A stretch of DNA of 64,000 nt from Pascua guehoae (Eukaryota > Basidiomycota > Tremellomycetes > Trichosporonales > Trichosporonaceae), in NCBI GenBank assembly GCA_001600415.1, contig BCJX01000015.1:437382-501381 (forward strand), in the 5' to 3' direction. Positions 12,682-22,635 of this stretch are shown here, piece after piece. Positions within the stretch are counted from its first letter, which is position 1; each line of letters starts with the position of its first letter. A program made the position numbers and the translations under genes. Under the pieces are notes generated by a model. It was not told where the DNA came from, made no database searches, and was given only the letters and a program-made list of their open reading frames with translations.

Positions 12682-13465
12682 AGGCTTGAAATTGGGGAGT
12701 AGGAGCGCTCTGCACGTATCAGGGAGCGCGTTTCGGATGGAAGAGTAGAGGAGTGCTCGACATCAGGTGTCGAGATGCTTGCCTCGTCGTCGCGGCGAGA
12801 CTGTATGGCTTTGTGGTGTGCTCGCAGGTAGAGGACTGCTGCATTCTATGACTTTTTGTTGCAACCTTTGTCTTGTTCACACATCTCTGGAGCAACCATG
12901 CGCCCACTCTGGGCAACGAGACGGTCGGCAGGCACAGCTCGACTCGAGCCCATTATACTTCCGTTGATGAGGATTGCTGGTTGCTGTGAAACAATAGCAA
13001 GAGGTCGTGCAAGAGGTGAGCATGTCTTAATGAATGACGCAGGCTATCGACCACGTGCGAGTTTGCAAACCCATGAATTCAGTAGTGGGATGTACAGTAA
13101 ATGCACCATCAAAGGCGGCGGATGGATGGCTAGTGGTTGTGGAATGGAAAACGTGCAGTGACGGCAGCACGGGTCCAGAGCCAAGACTGTGGGCACCAGT
13201 GCCGGCGGTGGAAAGGGTGGAATAGGTTGCGCCACGCGTCGGAACTATGACGTGGCTCTGCTGGCTGCTGGCCTGCTGGGTGGTTGGCTGGGGTGGTGGG
13301 CCGTTCGCACCTGCCTCCGTGATCCGTGATCCCACGCATGGTGCATGCTGCAGCTGGACTGGCCACTGACGTTGGTCTACAACATCCCAGAGCTGGTAAT
13401 TCATCGACCACTTCGACCATCTCCTCCTTCTCTCACTCCGTTCTTCACATCTAATCAACGCAACA
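12682..13465. other. intergenic, VTC1 to profilin
   Basis: About 780 bp without a recognisable gene. It holds the VTC1 3' end and the profilin promoter. Pyrimidine-rich sequence with CTCC and TTCTC runs lies in the last 60 bases before the profilin ATG. Confidence 0.5.
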
Positions 13466-14620
13466 ATGTCCTGGCAGTGTGAGTGGACTTTGGGCGCGCG
13501 AGTCGCGGGCTGCACCAGTTCATGTGCTTGAGACATGGTGATGCTCGCCTGCAAGACCATGGCAGTGGAGGCAGTGGCCGAGCATCGGCTCGTGTCTGAT
13601 GCTCTGCTGGACTGCGAGCTCGAGGTCAGGCCTGCGCTCGCGGCATGCCCCATCTTCCCCCTTGAGCCGCGCTGACAGCACCCAACTCGTCGCCCACCAC
13701 ACCAAACTCGCCTCCCACACCCCACACGTCGCACCCCCGCCATGCCCCCGTGACCTCCCCACGCCCCCCGCCGCCACCGCCCGCCATGGTACCGCCGCCA
13801 ACAGCGTACGTTGACGACCAGCTCCTCGCTACCGGCAAGATCTCCAAGGCCGCCATCATCGGCAAGCAGGGCGGTGTCTGGGCCGCCTCGACGGGCTACA
13901 ACGTGCGTCTATACACTTTGACAGGTCGCTTACGCCCCAGCTCTCGCAGAAGGAGCAGGACTTTATCGTCAAGACTGCGTTCCAGGATGCGGACGCTGTG
14001 CGCGGTGAGTACGAGTACAAGCAGACCAGTGCGAGTGCGATTCTTGAGATTCCTTTGGTATTTGGTTTGGGGCCCAGGTTGAGCCTCGACCAACTTTTAG
14101 CGAGACATTGTCCGCTCGCTCCCGCACTGTCTCCCACATCTTGCGCAGTGCCCGCCCGGTGTCCTGTGACAGGTGGCGTGTGGGACGTGGGCGTAGGGCG
14201 TGGGCGTGGGCGTGGGCGTGGGCGTGGGACGTGCGTCTCCAAAGGTACACGCAACGCTGGCCAGCATTGATTGGGAGCTCGTACGGCGTCTCTGCAACCC
14301 CTACTACCACTACTGACACGCAGGCAACGGCATCACCCTCGCCGGCTTCAAGTTTATGGCGATCCAGGCCAACCCCGACGAGGTCATTGGGCGGAAAGGC
14401 GTACGTCGAGGGTCTTTGTCCACTCTGACTGAATGACCCACTGACGGACAGGAGCGCGGCGTGTTCATTATCCCCACCACACAGGCCATCCTCGTTGGCG
14501 AGGTGAGTTGCTCCATCGAGGCGCTATTCAGCTCACACGCAGTACGAGGGCACGCCCGCGGGCGACGGCAACGTTGTCGTCTCCAAGCTCGCCGACTACC
14601 TCAAGAGCGTCGGCTACTAG
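13466..14620 (+). CDS. profilin
   Basis: Actin-monomer-binding protein that promotes ADP/ATP exchange on G-actin and delivers actin to formins. Six exons: 13466-13478, 13805-13902, 13941-14004, 14324-14400, 14452-14502, 14543-14620, giving 126 residues, the normal fungal size. The N-terminus MSWQSYVDD and the C-terminus LADYLKSVGY are diagnostic; the Trp and Tyr at the two ends form the poly-proline groove. GKISKAAIIGKQGGVWA and GVFIIPTTQAILVGEYE match the central strands. The first exon codes only four full codons, so the gene is easy to miss by ORF scanning. Actin itself is encoded 11 kb away. It converges on the downstream minus-strand gene with 163 bp between stops. Confidence 0.96.
14187..14229 (+). 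repeat. 6-bp tandem repeat inside profilin intron 3
   Basis: About six tandem copies of GGGCGT/GTGGGC. It is purine/GC-rich on the sense strand and intronic, so it does not affect the protein. Confidence 0.85.
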
Positions 14621-14783
14621 ACGCACATTATCTGTGCAGCACGATGAAGATTAAATGCAGTGATGCTGGACAACCCCCAGCCAGGTATTCTCATGCGCAA
14701 ACTATCTCCCACTCTGAAGTATGGAGCAGATCCCGTCCTCATCCGTCCCATCTCCGCCTGCTCTGGACTGCAAGTGTCCGGGT

Positions 14784-16017
14784 CTAGGAGCTTTTGCGCG
14801 CCTTCTTGGCCGGGCGCTTTTCCTTTTTCTCCTCCTTGGCCTCTGCCCTGCGCTCGGCGCGGTTTGGCCCGTTGGACTGGGACTCTGCACGTCGCGCCTT
14901 GGCCTTGGACCGCTGTCCCGCACGCCGCACCGCAGCCGCACTCGGCTTGCCTACGGGCTTGACTGGCCCGTCGCCCTTGCCCTGTGCTGCGCGCGCGGCC
15001 GCACGCCGCTCGCGCCGGTTGGGTCCCTTGGACGCTAGGGCGGCGGGTGGGGCGGCGCTCTTGCTCTCCTCGGCCACTGGGTCTGCGGCTGGGTCCACAG
15101 CCACATCTGTGCTCGCCTCGTTGCCGGCCCGCTTCTTGCCCTTCTTGGCCTGCCTCCGCTTCTTGCCCTTGTTGTTTCCTCCCTCGGCCTGTTGTCAGCT
15201 TTATCTTCCACCAGACCGCCAGTAGACGTACCTGGCGCTGCAGCGTCTCCATAATCTCATCGACAATGTCCCGCGGGTCGTCGCTTGGCAGCGGGTGTGT
15301 GTCGGCGTCGGCGAGGCGTTTCTCCCACCGCTTGAGCGCGCGCGCGTGGGCCTGGAGTAAGCACGGGAAGGAGCGCGTGTGGCATTGGCAGAGGGCAAGA
15401 TGGGTAACATACCGTACTGGCCACATGTGCCCGCTCCATGTCGTCGTTCTTGAGCAGCCGCTCGGGGCACACGACACAGAGGCGCGGCCACGCCTTGTCC
15501 GGGAAGACAGAGTAGACCGGCGCGTCCGCGACGGCCTCGATCGGGAGCGCAAAGCCTGCCGTCAGAGTTGTCAGTTGCCAGGCTCACCGTCATCAGACTC
15601 GTCGTCCGAGTCGGCCTCTTCCTCTTCCTCGTCCTCCTCGTTATCCTCGCCGCGTTTCCGCTTCATCCCTGCCATTAGCCCCGCCACGGGTCCACACATA
15701 CCAAGCTCCTCGTCCTCATCGTCGTCATCGTCGTCATCCTCGTCCTCGTCACTCGAGAGGTCTGATATCAGCGCCGCCACCAACTGCAACTCACCCTCCT
15801 CATCACTCAGCATCTCCCCATCGCTCTCGTCCTCGTCCCCATCACTCTCATCCTCATCCTCGTCACTCTCGTCCTCGTCACTGTCCTCGTCACTCCCCTC
15901 ACTCCCACTCTCCACCTCGCCCATCTCGCGCAGCTTGGCCTTGAGCGCCGTGATCCCCGCCGCGTCCTCGCGCGCCTTGCGCGCCATCCGCTTGGACGTG
16001 ATCTTGTACAGCGGCAT
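14784..16017 (-). CDS. acidic/basic, zinc-finger-like protein, probably nuclear/nucleolar
   Basis: Five exons: 16017-15702, 15668-15588, 15555-15413, 15351-15232, 15188-14784, about 354 residues. A short basic N-terminus (MPLYKITSKRMARKARE) leads into about 90 residues of Asp/Glu/Ser tracts. A central module has two Cys (CVVC) and two His spaced as RAHVASTAHARALKRWE, the look of a C2H2 finger with the common end HxxSxxHxRxxxxxE. The C-terminal 130 residues are Lys/Arg-rich with two copies of GPNRxERRAxA and a KKRRQAKKGKK-type localisation signal. Acidic plus basic blocks of this kind are frequent in ribosome-assembly and chromatin factors, but I cannot name a family. Convergent with profilin. 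Confidence 0.72.
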
Positions 16018-16673
16018 CGGTCGTGGTCTTCGTCGGGTTTGGTGGGGCTGGGTGTTGGCGGTCGTGTCGGCGCTGTATGTATGAATGGGGGGGGGCCAAG
16101 ATTTTGGGTGCCTCCACCTCCACCTTTGGTTATGGGTGGGCCGGATAAATAAGAGGGGGTGGCAATGACGCAGTGCCACCGTGCCACCATGCTACATGCC
16201 ACTTTGACGCTCAAAGTGGCAAAGTGGCACCTGTGTCCCTTTGCTGCTGCAGAGCGCTCGAGCGCGAGAGCATGTCCTCGTCCTGCTGTATGGAGGCTGC
16301 AGCATGCACGATGTTTGCCTTGGACGGTCGGGGTTGGTAGGGTCACGACGGCATTCAGCGAGCCATGGCTGCGGCGCGCGGCTGTCGACAGCAAAGTCTA
16401 AACGGCCTCTTGTCTCTAGCCCACGCCCCATCGTCCCACGCTGGCCCAGCCATTTTCTATGGAGGCACAGAGTACCTCGGCCTGACGTACTTTAGTGCCT
16501 CACCCTATCTGACGGTCACTAGCTCGTGGAGACCTCGCCTGTTGAAAATGGACGCAAGGCTTGGTTCTCACATTCACACACCCACAGTCGAGGAACCACA
16601 CTTCTGCTCCATCCGTTGTGCAACAATTGGTGACGAACCGGTCATAACGCCTAATCATACCTATATACAAAGA

Positions 16674-16765
16674 ACATCGTTGGTGAAACGGTATCATGCG
16701 TCGTTGCCATAACGTAATACAAACGTCGTCTCGACGCGGCAGGGGTTCGACTCCCTTACGATGTA
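16674..16765 (+). tRNA. tRNA-Gly(GCC) with 21-nt intron
   Basis: Cloverleaf read directly. A perfect 7-bp acceptor stem ACATCGT (16674-16680) pairs with ACGATGT (16758-16764), discriminator A. The D stem is GTGA/TCAT with loop AACGGTA. The anticodon stem is CGTCG (16699-16703) with CGACG (16732-16736). The anticodon loop is TTGCCA plus T, with anticodon GCC at 16706-16708. The intron 16710-16730 sits at the canonical 37/38 position. The T arm is AGGGG/CCCTT around TTCGACT, which matches the B box GGTTCGANTCC. A TTTT Pol III terminator follows at 16768. The mature length without CCA is 71 nt, normal for Gly. The A1:U72 closing pair is unusual, but the C2:G71 identity pair is kept. Confidence 0.92.
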
Positions 16766-16880
16766 TCTTTTGCTCCTCACCCCAGTCTCGACTCTTTTTG
16801 CTCTGTTGTCAGCCGCGCCCGAGCAAAAACACGTACCAGTACGTGTTACCCATTCCTGCCCCGGACATGGTTGACGCTGC

Positions 16881-17429
16881 CTATGCGCCCTCCGCGGTGC
16901 CGTGGGTGACACCAGACCCGCCCTTCATCGCCTCCACGAGATCGTACGCCCTGCGCGCCTGCTTCTTACGCCCCGCCTCCGCCAACCCGCGCGCCTTGGC
17001 CTCCATGAGCGCGATGACTTGCTCGATATTGCCGTCCTGTGCGAGGTATTCGTAGCGGTGCCGCGTGTGCACCGACTCGGCGTACCGTTCGACCGCGGCG
17101 CGCATGTTGGCGTCATCCTTGGCCGCCCCAGGGACGTTCTCGCGGTACTGCTCCCAGCAGTGCTCGCGCACCCACTCCTTGTCCGGGGGTGTGTAGTTGG
17201 TGACAACGGCGTACCGGTCCGCGAGCGCGGTTCGCTCCGCCTCTTCCTCTGCTTCGAGGTGCCGGAGTTCCTCCCTGATCTGGGCCCGCAGTTTGTCGCA
17301 CGCCGCGTGCGCCTCTTTCTGGAGTGTGGCGTAGTCGGCCTGGAGCTGCGTGAAGCGGGCTAGGGCTGTGACGTCCGCGGGTTCCGGGGGGGCGGGGTTG
17401 AGAGGGTTGGGGCGGTTACGGCGGGGCAT
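16881..17429 (-). CDS. orphan coiled-coil protein, 182 residues
   Basis: A single intronless frame from ATG 17429 to TAG 16881. The N-terminal 20 residues are Pro/Asn/Arg-rich. Residues about 22-75 form a strongly helical, charged coiled coil (ARFTQLQADYATLQKEA onward, then EELRHLEAEEEAER). The second half has aromatic-containing helices (PPDKEWVREHCWEQYRENV) and ends in KKQARRAYDLVEAMKGG. Composition, third-position GC and continuous helix propensity support coding. I do not recognise the family. It is small, soluble and lacks a signal peptide, so it may be a subunit of a cytosolic or nuclear complex (inference only). The lack of introns is atypical for this window. Confidence 0.65.
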   Translation of the reverse strand: MPRRNRPNPLNPAPPEPADVTALARFTQLQADYATLQKEAHAACDKLRAQIREELRHLEAEEEAERTALADRYAVVTNYTPPDKEWVREHCWEQYRENVPGAAKDDANMRAAVERYAESVHTRHRYEYLAQDGNIEQVIALMEAKARGLAEAGRKKQARRAYDLVEAMKGGSGVTHGTAEGA

Positions 17430-18728
17430 GGCGAGTCGGGTCGTGGGTTGGCGATGGCTGAGTGGGAGGTGTTCTGGGGTGAGCTGGGGGATGGACGGGG
17501 TGGGACTGTAACGGCGGTGTGGACGACTGACCTTGAGTTGGGTTGGGCGGGAAAGCTGTTGGTGAGAAGGAGAGTCGACGTGTAACCCCAGTTGAGACCA
17601 GTGCTGGCGAGGGCGCAGCCATGGTCGTGGAGCGGAGGCTTTCACGTGTGTGGCACCCACGCTCCTTGCCACACAACAACCACGGTGTTCGCTGGCTATC
17701 CATACCACGCGCTCTGCTACTATTCGTGCGTTCGTTGCTCGCATCCGTCTGGGATATGTATCCATTCCTTCATCTCCCTTGTCAGTGCCTCTTGCACCGC
17801 TCTTCTTGGGCAACTGTAGTCGCATAGGGCCGCCTGTAATAATTCGAAATCAGTCAACACAACCCCGACCACTGAAAGCTCCCATCAAGTACCGTTCTTG
17901 ACCGTCCTATTCCATTTCATCTCCAACAAGAGGATCCAGCTGTCTCTGACTGTCAGGGGTGACGCAGACCCCCTTGGACGAATTTTAGAACCATGCGCGA
18001 GACAATTCAAATGGGCACGTGTACATGACGGAGGTTGGGCGGTACCGCAGCCTTGCAGCGGGTCTACCCACACCGCCCCGGCCACTTCAACCCCACATCC
18101 ATGTCTCCCACACCCTGACCCAGCTCCTTGCACCTCGGAGAACACGAGGAGCGCCCAATTATCTGAAACACGTGCACAAAACAAGTACCTTATCCACCGC
18201 CACATCACCGCCACAACGCTAAACTGCGCTGAGCCACACGGCACCCCAGAACGTGGAATGTGTCGGATCTCGTCCACAAGCCCCCTCGCACCCCGTGTAC
18301 CCGCAGCACCGCCCCGACGTGCGCGGCCCCCAATTCTCCTAAGGCTGGGTTGACGGGGTGGTGTGATATACGCCACACGTGTGCGCAGGAAAGGGGGCGA
18401 CCGAGGAAATGGGGTGGTATCGACGAGGAATGCCAGACGCCACAACGCCACATCAATGAGCACACTACACCGCCTCGGTGCGGCGAGGTCTTTGTGTGTG
18501 TGCACGGCCAGCCGTGCCTTTGTTCCGAGACCGGGGCAAGGGCCGTGCCGTGATGATCGGCGCGACGCGGTCGCGATCACGAGGGAGAGATGAGCTGGGC
18601 GTGCCGGAAAATTCTCTTTTGTTGTGAGATCTTGCTTGATGAAGACGGCTATTTCGGGGGGGCTGAGTCAGAGAGTGAAGGATGTGGAATGGTAGACCAC
18701 CCACCTTTTTGAGGCGGGGCTCAGTATT
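17430..18728. other. gene-free stretch
   Basis: Nothing convincing on either strand. It presumably contains the promoter of the 182-residue gene at its left end. C/A-rich short frames in 18000-18600 have no motif and no consistent splice chain. Confidence 0.4.
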
Positions 18729-19215
18729 GGTGTGATAGGGTCATCACTTTTTTGGTGTGGCTGGGTGGCACATGGGCAGGGTTCGACTGTGCGCTCATGA
18801 GGGAGGAGCCGTGTGATGGAAACCCACCCCACCACCCCTTTAGTGCGAGGCTGCGTCGAACGACGGGGTTGCTTGTTACCCTTTTTGGCGAGGCTGTGCC
18901 TCGAGCTCGGTGTGATAGAAACCCATTCCCTTGTTGCCATGCTGCGCCGTGTGTTCAGCAATTTCCTTTGGTCCCGAGCCTGTGCCTTCGTCAAGGTGTG
19001 ATAGACACCCACCCCTTTGTTGCGAGGCAAGGCCGTGGCGGTGGGTGTGATAGAGACGCACCCTTTTGTCGCGAGGCTGTGCCTTGGTCTTGGTGTGCTA
19101 GAAACCCAACCCTTTGTGGCGAGGCCAGGCTGTGGCGGCTGGTGTGATGGAAAAAGACCCTTTGTCGTGCGACTCGGCAACGTCTTGGCGTGCACATGGT
19201 GTGATAGAGTGTGTG
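18729..19215 (+). repeat. degenerate tandem array, ~45-60 bp unit, about eight copies
   Basis: The core GGTGTGATAGAAACCCA is followed by CCCTTTGTTGCGAGG and a variable CTGTGCCTTGGTCTT-like tail. Copies begin near 18729, 18814, 18908, 18998, 19043, 19090, 19139 and 19198. Spacing is irregular and each copy has several substitutions. On the minus strand the array stays open for about 190 codons and reads as a KGWVSITP-like peptide repeat, but there is no start context or domain. I therefore treat it as non-coding. Confidence 0.75.
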
Positions 19216-19268
19216 GCTGGGCGACGAGTCGGTGGCAACGCTGACGGTGCGTTGGCCTCGTCGGCGTG

Positions 19269-19276
19269 TATATAAA
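19269..19276 (+). promoter_or_regulatory. TATA-like box
   Basis: TATATAAA lies 50-80 bp upstream of a CT-rich stretch, as in a plus-strand core promoter. No recognisable downstream coding sequence was found, so a transcript from here would be non-coding or of unknown content. Confidence 0.3.
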
Positions 19277-19351
19277 CCCCCCGGAAATCGCCTTTGACTT
19301 TCTCTTCAGCACATTATCATCCTCAGTCACTTCCACCGACATTGGGTATCG

Positions 19352-19500
19352 ACATCCATCAGATTTGCCCAACAACTCGTCTTACGAGTTGTGGCTCTTG
19401 GGTGGGTGGGCGGGTTGTTAGTTACTCGTCATCGGTGGCCCAACATCCATCCGATTGGCCCAACAACTCGTCTCACGAGTTGTGGCTCTTCGGTGGGTGT
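19352..19500 (+). repeat. direct duplication carrying a 9-bp hairpin
   Basis: Two copies (19352-19410 and 19443-19500, period 91 bp) of ACATCCATC..GATT.GCCCAACAACTCGT..GAGTTGTGGCTCTT. Each contains a perfect inverted repeat, ACAACTCGT / ACGAGTTGT around a 3-nt loop (19372-19392 and 19463-19483). The loop differs (CTT versus CTC) while the arms are identical. Confidence 0.85.
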
Positions 19501-20931
19501 GGGGGGGGATCCTCGTCGCCGCAAGACCAACGCACGGGTTGGAGATCTTCGCGGGATGGGGTAGACGACGCCTGCTGCGCGGGGTTGTGGACGGGGACAG
19601 CCGGGTTCCGCGAAGGGACGACCGCGTAGGAGGGAGGTCGACAAACTCGGGGTGGTGCGGCAGCTGGCGGTACGTCTCGGAGCCCGGAGCGGGGTAGATG
19701 ACGGGAACGTGGGGATCCTTGCTGTAAGGGGGAGGAGGCTTGTGTCCTGGGGGGTGGCGATGCCTCTCGCGCCGCAAAACAAACGCCAACATATTTTGGC
19801 TCTTGGACGGGTAGCCTCAGGTCTCCCCAGCCCCAACCCCAACGTGTTTTGGCTCTTCGGTTGATGGACGGCCAACCTCGAATCCATTATCGCTGGCCCC
19901 GATTGTCTTGTCCTGCTGGGTGAGTTGGATCCGTTATCCGCGACAAGTTGACGGTGGCACACTCCACATGCTAACTCAGCAGATCGGTGCTTGGCTACGC
20001 TTGGCCTCATCAGACCCAGAAGAAGAAGAGCAAGGACCGACAGACCATAAAGTGCTCCGCCGCAGAAGATCGTCGCTTGGCTAGGTTTGGCTGGAGCTGA
20101 TCACCAACGAGCTAGTCACGACGACCAGAACCCCGTCACACCGACCACGTTCGACTTGGAGCGTCAGAACAACCTCCAGGCGCGCCTCGCGGCCCTCGGT
20201 CCTCAGGGCCCCTTTGGAGGCAACATCCCTCTCGCCCCGGTCAACCTCGGACAGCTCAACCGCCAAGTTCAACAGGCCAACAACGCCGCCGCCGCCGCCA
20301 TTCAACCCGTCCCGGCCACAAACGTGATGGCAAACCCACCGCTGGCGTGGTGGTCCGCCCCGGACCTGTTGGGACTAACCGCTGGTCCCTTCGTGACGCC
20401 CAGGTCATATCGCCAACGCCTTGGGATACCCCGTGACGCCCAGATCATTTTCGCCCACGCATCGCCCCAGGTCATCTTCGCCAACGCATCGCCAACGCCT
20501 TGGGATACCCAGTGCCGCCGACCCTGCCGACCCCGTCCCACCCGGCCCTTGCCTCAGCTGTACGCACCGCACACACCGCAGCAACACTCGGCACGCAGAG
20601 ATATAGTTTTGAAAATCTTCTCGGCGTTTCTGGTCGTGATGATTGTTGTTGTCGTTGAGACTGCTGGCATCTAAACCAGCAACGTCTGAACGGTAACAAT
20701 GTCATTGGGGTCAGACACGCCCGGGGGATGGCCGATACCATGTCCCCGCCACTCCTTGGAACCGCATCGACGACGGGAGCGACCGGGTCGCATTGAGGTA
20801 CGGCAGCTTGGATTTAAAGCTTGCGCTGACACCAGGAAGGACTCGCCGGCACCGATAAACGACGACACTTGCAACATGGGCGACAGACACGAACGGTTAC
20901 ACGAGCGCCGACACGAGCGATGGACGGTGCA
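19501..20931. other. no confident gene; long frame without start, local duplications
   Basis: A plus-strand frame is open from 20051 to 20674 (about 200 codons) and ends in a hydrophobic tail (DIVLKIFSAFLVVMIVVVVE). It has no ATG until well inside, and its middle is built of duplicated 20-bp pieces (CGCCAACGCCTTGGGATACC occurs at 20411 and again near 20490). A minus-strand Pro/Arg-rich frame of 125-190 codons lies at 19418-20010. A duplication GATCG..GCTTGGCTA recurs near 19981 and 20069. A smaller hairpin (ATTGTTGTT..CTGG / CCAGCAACG..AACAAT) lies at 20641-20700. Confidence 0.4.
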
Positions 20932-21073
20932 CAAGTGGCGGTGGTCGAGACATCGTTGTCGCCGTTGATGTCGTTGGAGTGTTTGCCACTTTTTGTTGGT
21001 CCTTCCTTTTTCTAAAATTGGCAAACATTGAACGACAACAACGAGGCAGCGATGTCTCGGCAACTGTCACTTG
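20932..21073 (+). repeat. palindromic unit A
   Basis: 142-bp imperfect palindrome. Ends are CAAGTGGCGGTGGTCGAGAC and its counterpart ATGTCTCGGCAACTGTCACTTG. The arms of about 60 nt include GTGTTTGCCA / TTGGCAAACA near a T-rich loop. Confidence 0.85.
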
Positions 21074-21138
21074 GGCACCCGATGGCCGATACCGACAACC
21101 ATGCCAACGCACCACCAAACCAACCAACAACCACAACT

Positions 21139-21282
21139 CAAGTGGCAGTGGTCGAGACATCGTCGTCGTCGTCCTCCTCGTTGGGGTGTTTGCCACTTTT
21201 TGTTGGTCCTTCCTTGTTCTAAAATTGGCAAACACTCCCAACGACGACTACGACACGACGATGTCTCGGCTACTGTCACTTG
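21139..21282 (+). repeat. palindromic unit B
   Basis: 144 bp. Both arms read CAAGTGRCAGTRGYCGAGAC inward for about 65 nt with roughly 80% complementarity, around a loop of about 20 nt. It shares inner arms with units A and C. Confidence 0.88.
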
Positions 21283-21370
21283 GGTCCCACCCCGACGGCC
21301 GATACCGATAGCCTCGCCAACGCACCACCGAACCAACCAACCGAACCAACCAACAACCACACGAACGACT

Positions 21371-21512
21371 CAAGTGGTGGTGGTCGAGACATCGTCCTCG
21401 TCATCCTCGTTGGGGTGTTTGCCATTTTTGGTTGCTCCTTCTTTTTTCTTCTAAAATTGGCAAACATTCCCAACGACGACGACGAGGACGATGTCTCGGC
21501 TACTGTCACTTG
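21371..21512 (+). repeat. palindromic unit C
   Basis: 142 bp. Same arm family as A and B (ATCGTCCTCGTC.. / ..GACGAGGACGAT). Units B and C are separated by an ~85-bp spacer that starts GGTCCCACCCCGACGGCCG and recurs after C. Confidence 0.88.
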
Positions 21513-21588
21513 GGTCCCACCCCGACGGCCGAAACCGATAGCCACGCCAAGCGCACCTCGGCACCAACCAACAGCCACACGAACGACT

Positions 21589-21742
21589 CAAGTGGCGGTG
21601 GTCGAGACATGGGGTCGGCGGTTGAAGTTTGAGGGTCTGCCATTGTTGCCTTCATTGATTGTTCTATGGGTAACTCGAACGACGGCAACGACCACGCCCT
21701 CAAACTTTACCCGCCCCCCCATGTCTCCATCGCCGTTACTTG
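21589..21742 (+). repeat. palindromic unit D
   Basis: 154 bp. Same ends, different inner arms: GAGACATGGGGTCGGCGGTT and AAGTTTGAGGG on the left are complemented by CCCTCAAACTT and CCCCCCCATGTCTCC on the right. Confidence 0.85.
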
Positions 21743-21810
21743 GGTCGTCCATTCACCCATCGACATGTGGGTATCGCGAGCATGTTTGACAGACGACCAC
21801 CCGCGAGGAA

Positions 21811-21984
21811 CAAGCGATGGTGGCCGAAACATGGAGTGCAGCTGCCGCCGTAGCTGGGGTTGTTGCGGTGGTTGCGGTGGTTACTATTATTGGTCGCCTC
21901 AATGCCAGCGGCAACACTCGTAACCGCCACAACAACCCCGACCACGGCGACCACTGCACTCCTTGTTTCGGTTGCCGTCGCTTG
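21811..21984 (+). repeat. palindromic unit E
   Basis: 174 bp. Ends are CAAGCGATGGTGGCCGAAAC and the complement ending GTTGCCGTCGCTTG. The inner arms (GGAGTGCAGC.., GGGGTTGTTGCGGTGG) are specific to this unit and pair with each other over about 75 nt. Confidence 0.85.
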
Positions 21985-22046
21985 GGTCAAAGGGCGACGC
22001 GGCGAGCGAAACTCGATCCGACACGGCACCCGAGATGAGAGCGGCA

Positions 22047-22248
22047 CAGGTGACGATGGTCGAGACATCGGCAGCGGTTGCGTTTGCAGTGATAGGGGCG
22101 GTTGTTGTTGGGCTTGCTGTTGTTGTTGTTGTTACATACTGTCCGTGACCGGAAAGTAGACAACAGCGACCACAGCAACAAGCTCTACTACAACCGCCCC
22201 TACCACTGCCAACGCAGTCCCTACCGATGTCTCGGCGGTCGTCACTTG
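22047..22248 (+). repeat. palindromic unit F
   Basis: 202 bp, with arms of about 95 nt at roughly 75% complementarity. Left landmarks GATAGGGGCGGTTGTTGTTG and TGCAGTG are mirrored by CTACAACCGCCCCTACCACTG on the right, interrupted by small bulges. Confidence 0.85.
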
Positions 22249-22320
22249 GGTCGGTCGGACCAAGGAAAGCGCGCGCACCCGGCGACACCGCGAACAAGGC
22301 CAAGGACGACACGAGCGGCA

Positions 22321-22475
22321 CGAGTGGCGGTGGCCGAAACATCCAAGGCGCAAGTGTGGTTGGAGGCGTCGCTGGTGTACGTGCCCATCCTTTTTTACGC
22401 ATGCTGATCTGGAGACATGGCCAACCACGCCAACGCCACCAGCAACTTTTTGGATACCCCCCCAACTGCCACTTG
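22321..22475 (+). repeat. palindromic unit G (decayed)
   Basis: 155 bp. Conserved ends CGAGTGGCGGTGGCCGAAAC and CCAACTGCCACTTG, but only short internal blocks still pair (GTGGTTGGAGGCGTC with AACCACGCCAACGCC). It looks like an older copy. Confidence 0.6.
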
Positions 22476-22635
22476 GGTTCGGGTTCGATTCGGAGGCCGA
22501 CGCGGCCTGGGACACGTGTAGTGTGAGTACCGATTGAGGACACGGGCTGACACCGGCAGGGCGAGGACTCGAGACGAGGACGCCAACGCCAATAGACGGC
22601 GACACGACGACACAAGGACAGGGCACCAGACGGCA

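Noticed and set aside
18668..19375. 235-codon minus-strand repeat protein
   Set aside because: No ATG in good context, irregular repeat lengths, no domain; treated as a non-coding tandem array pending expression data.
22470..22500. tRNA B-box-like GGTTCGATTC
   Set aside because: No T-stem pairing, no acceptor stem and no A box upstream; part of palindrome G flank.
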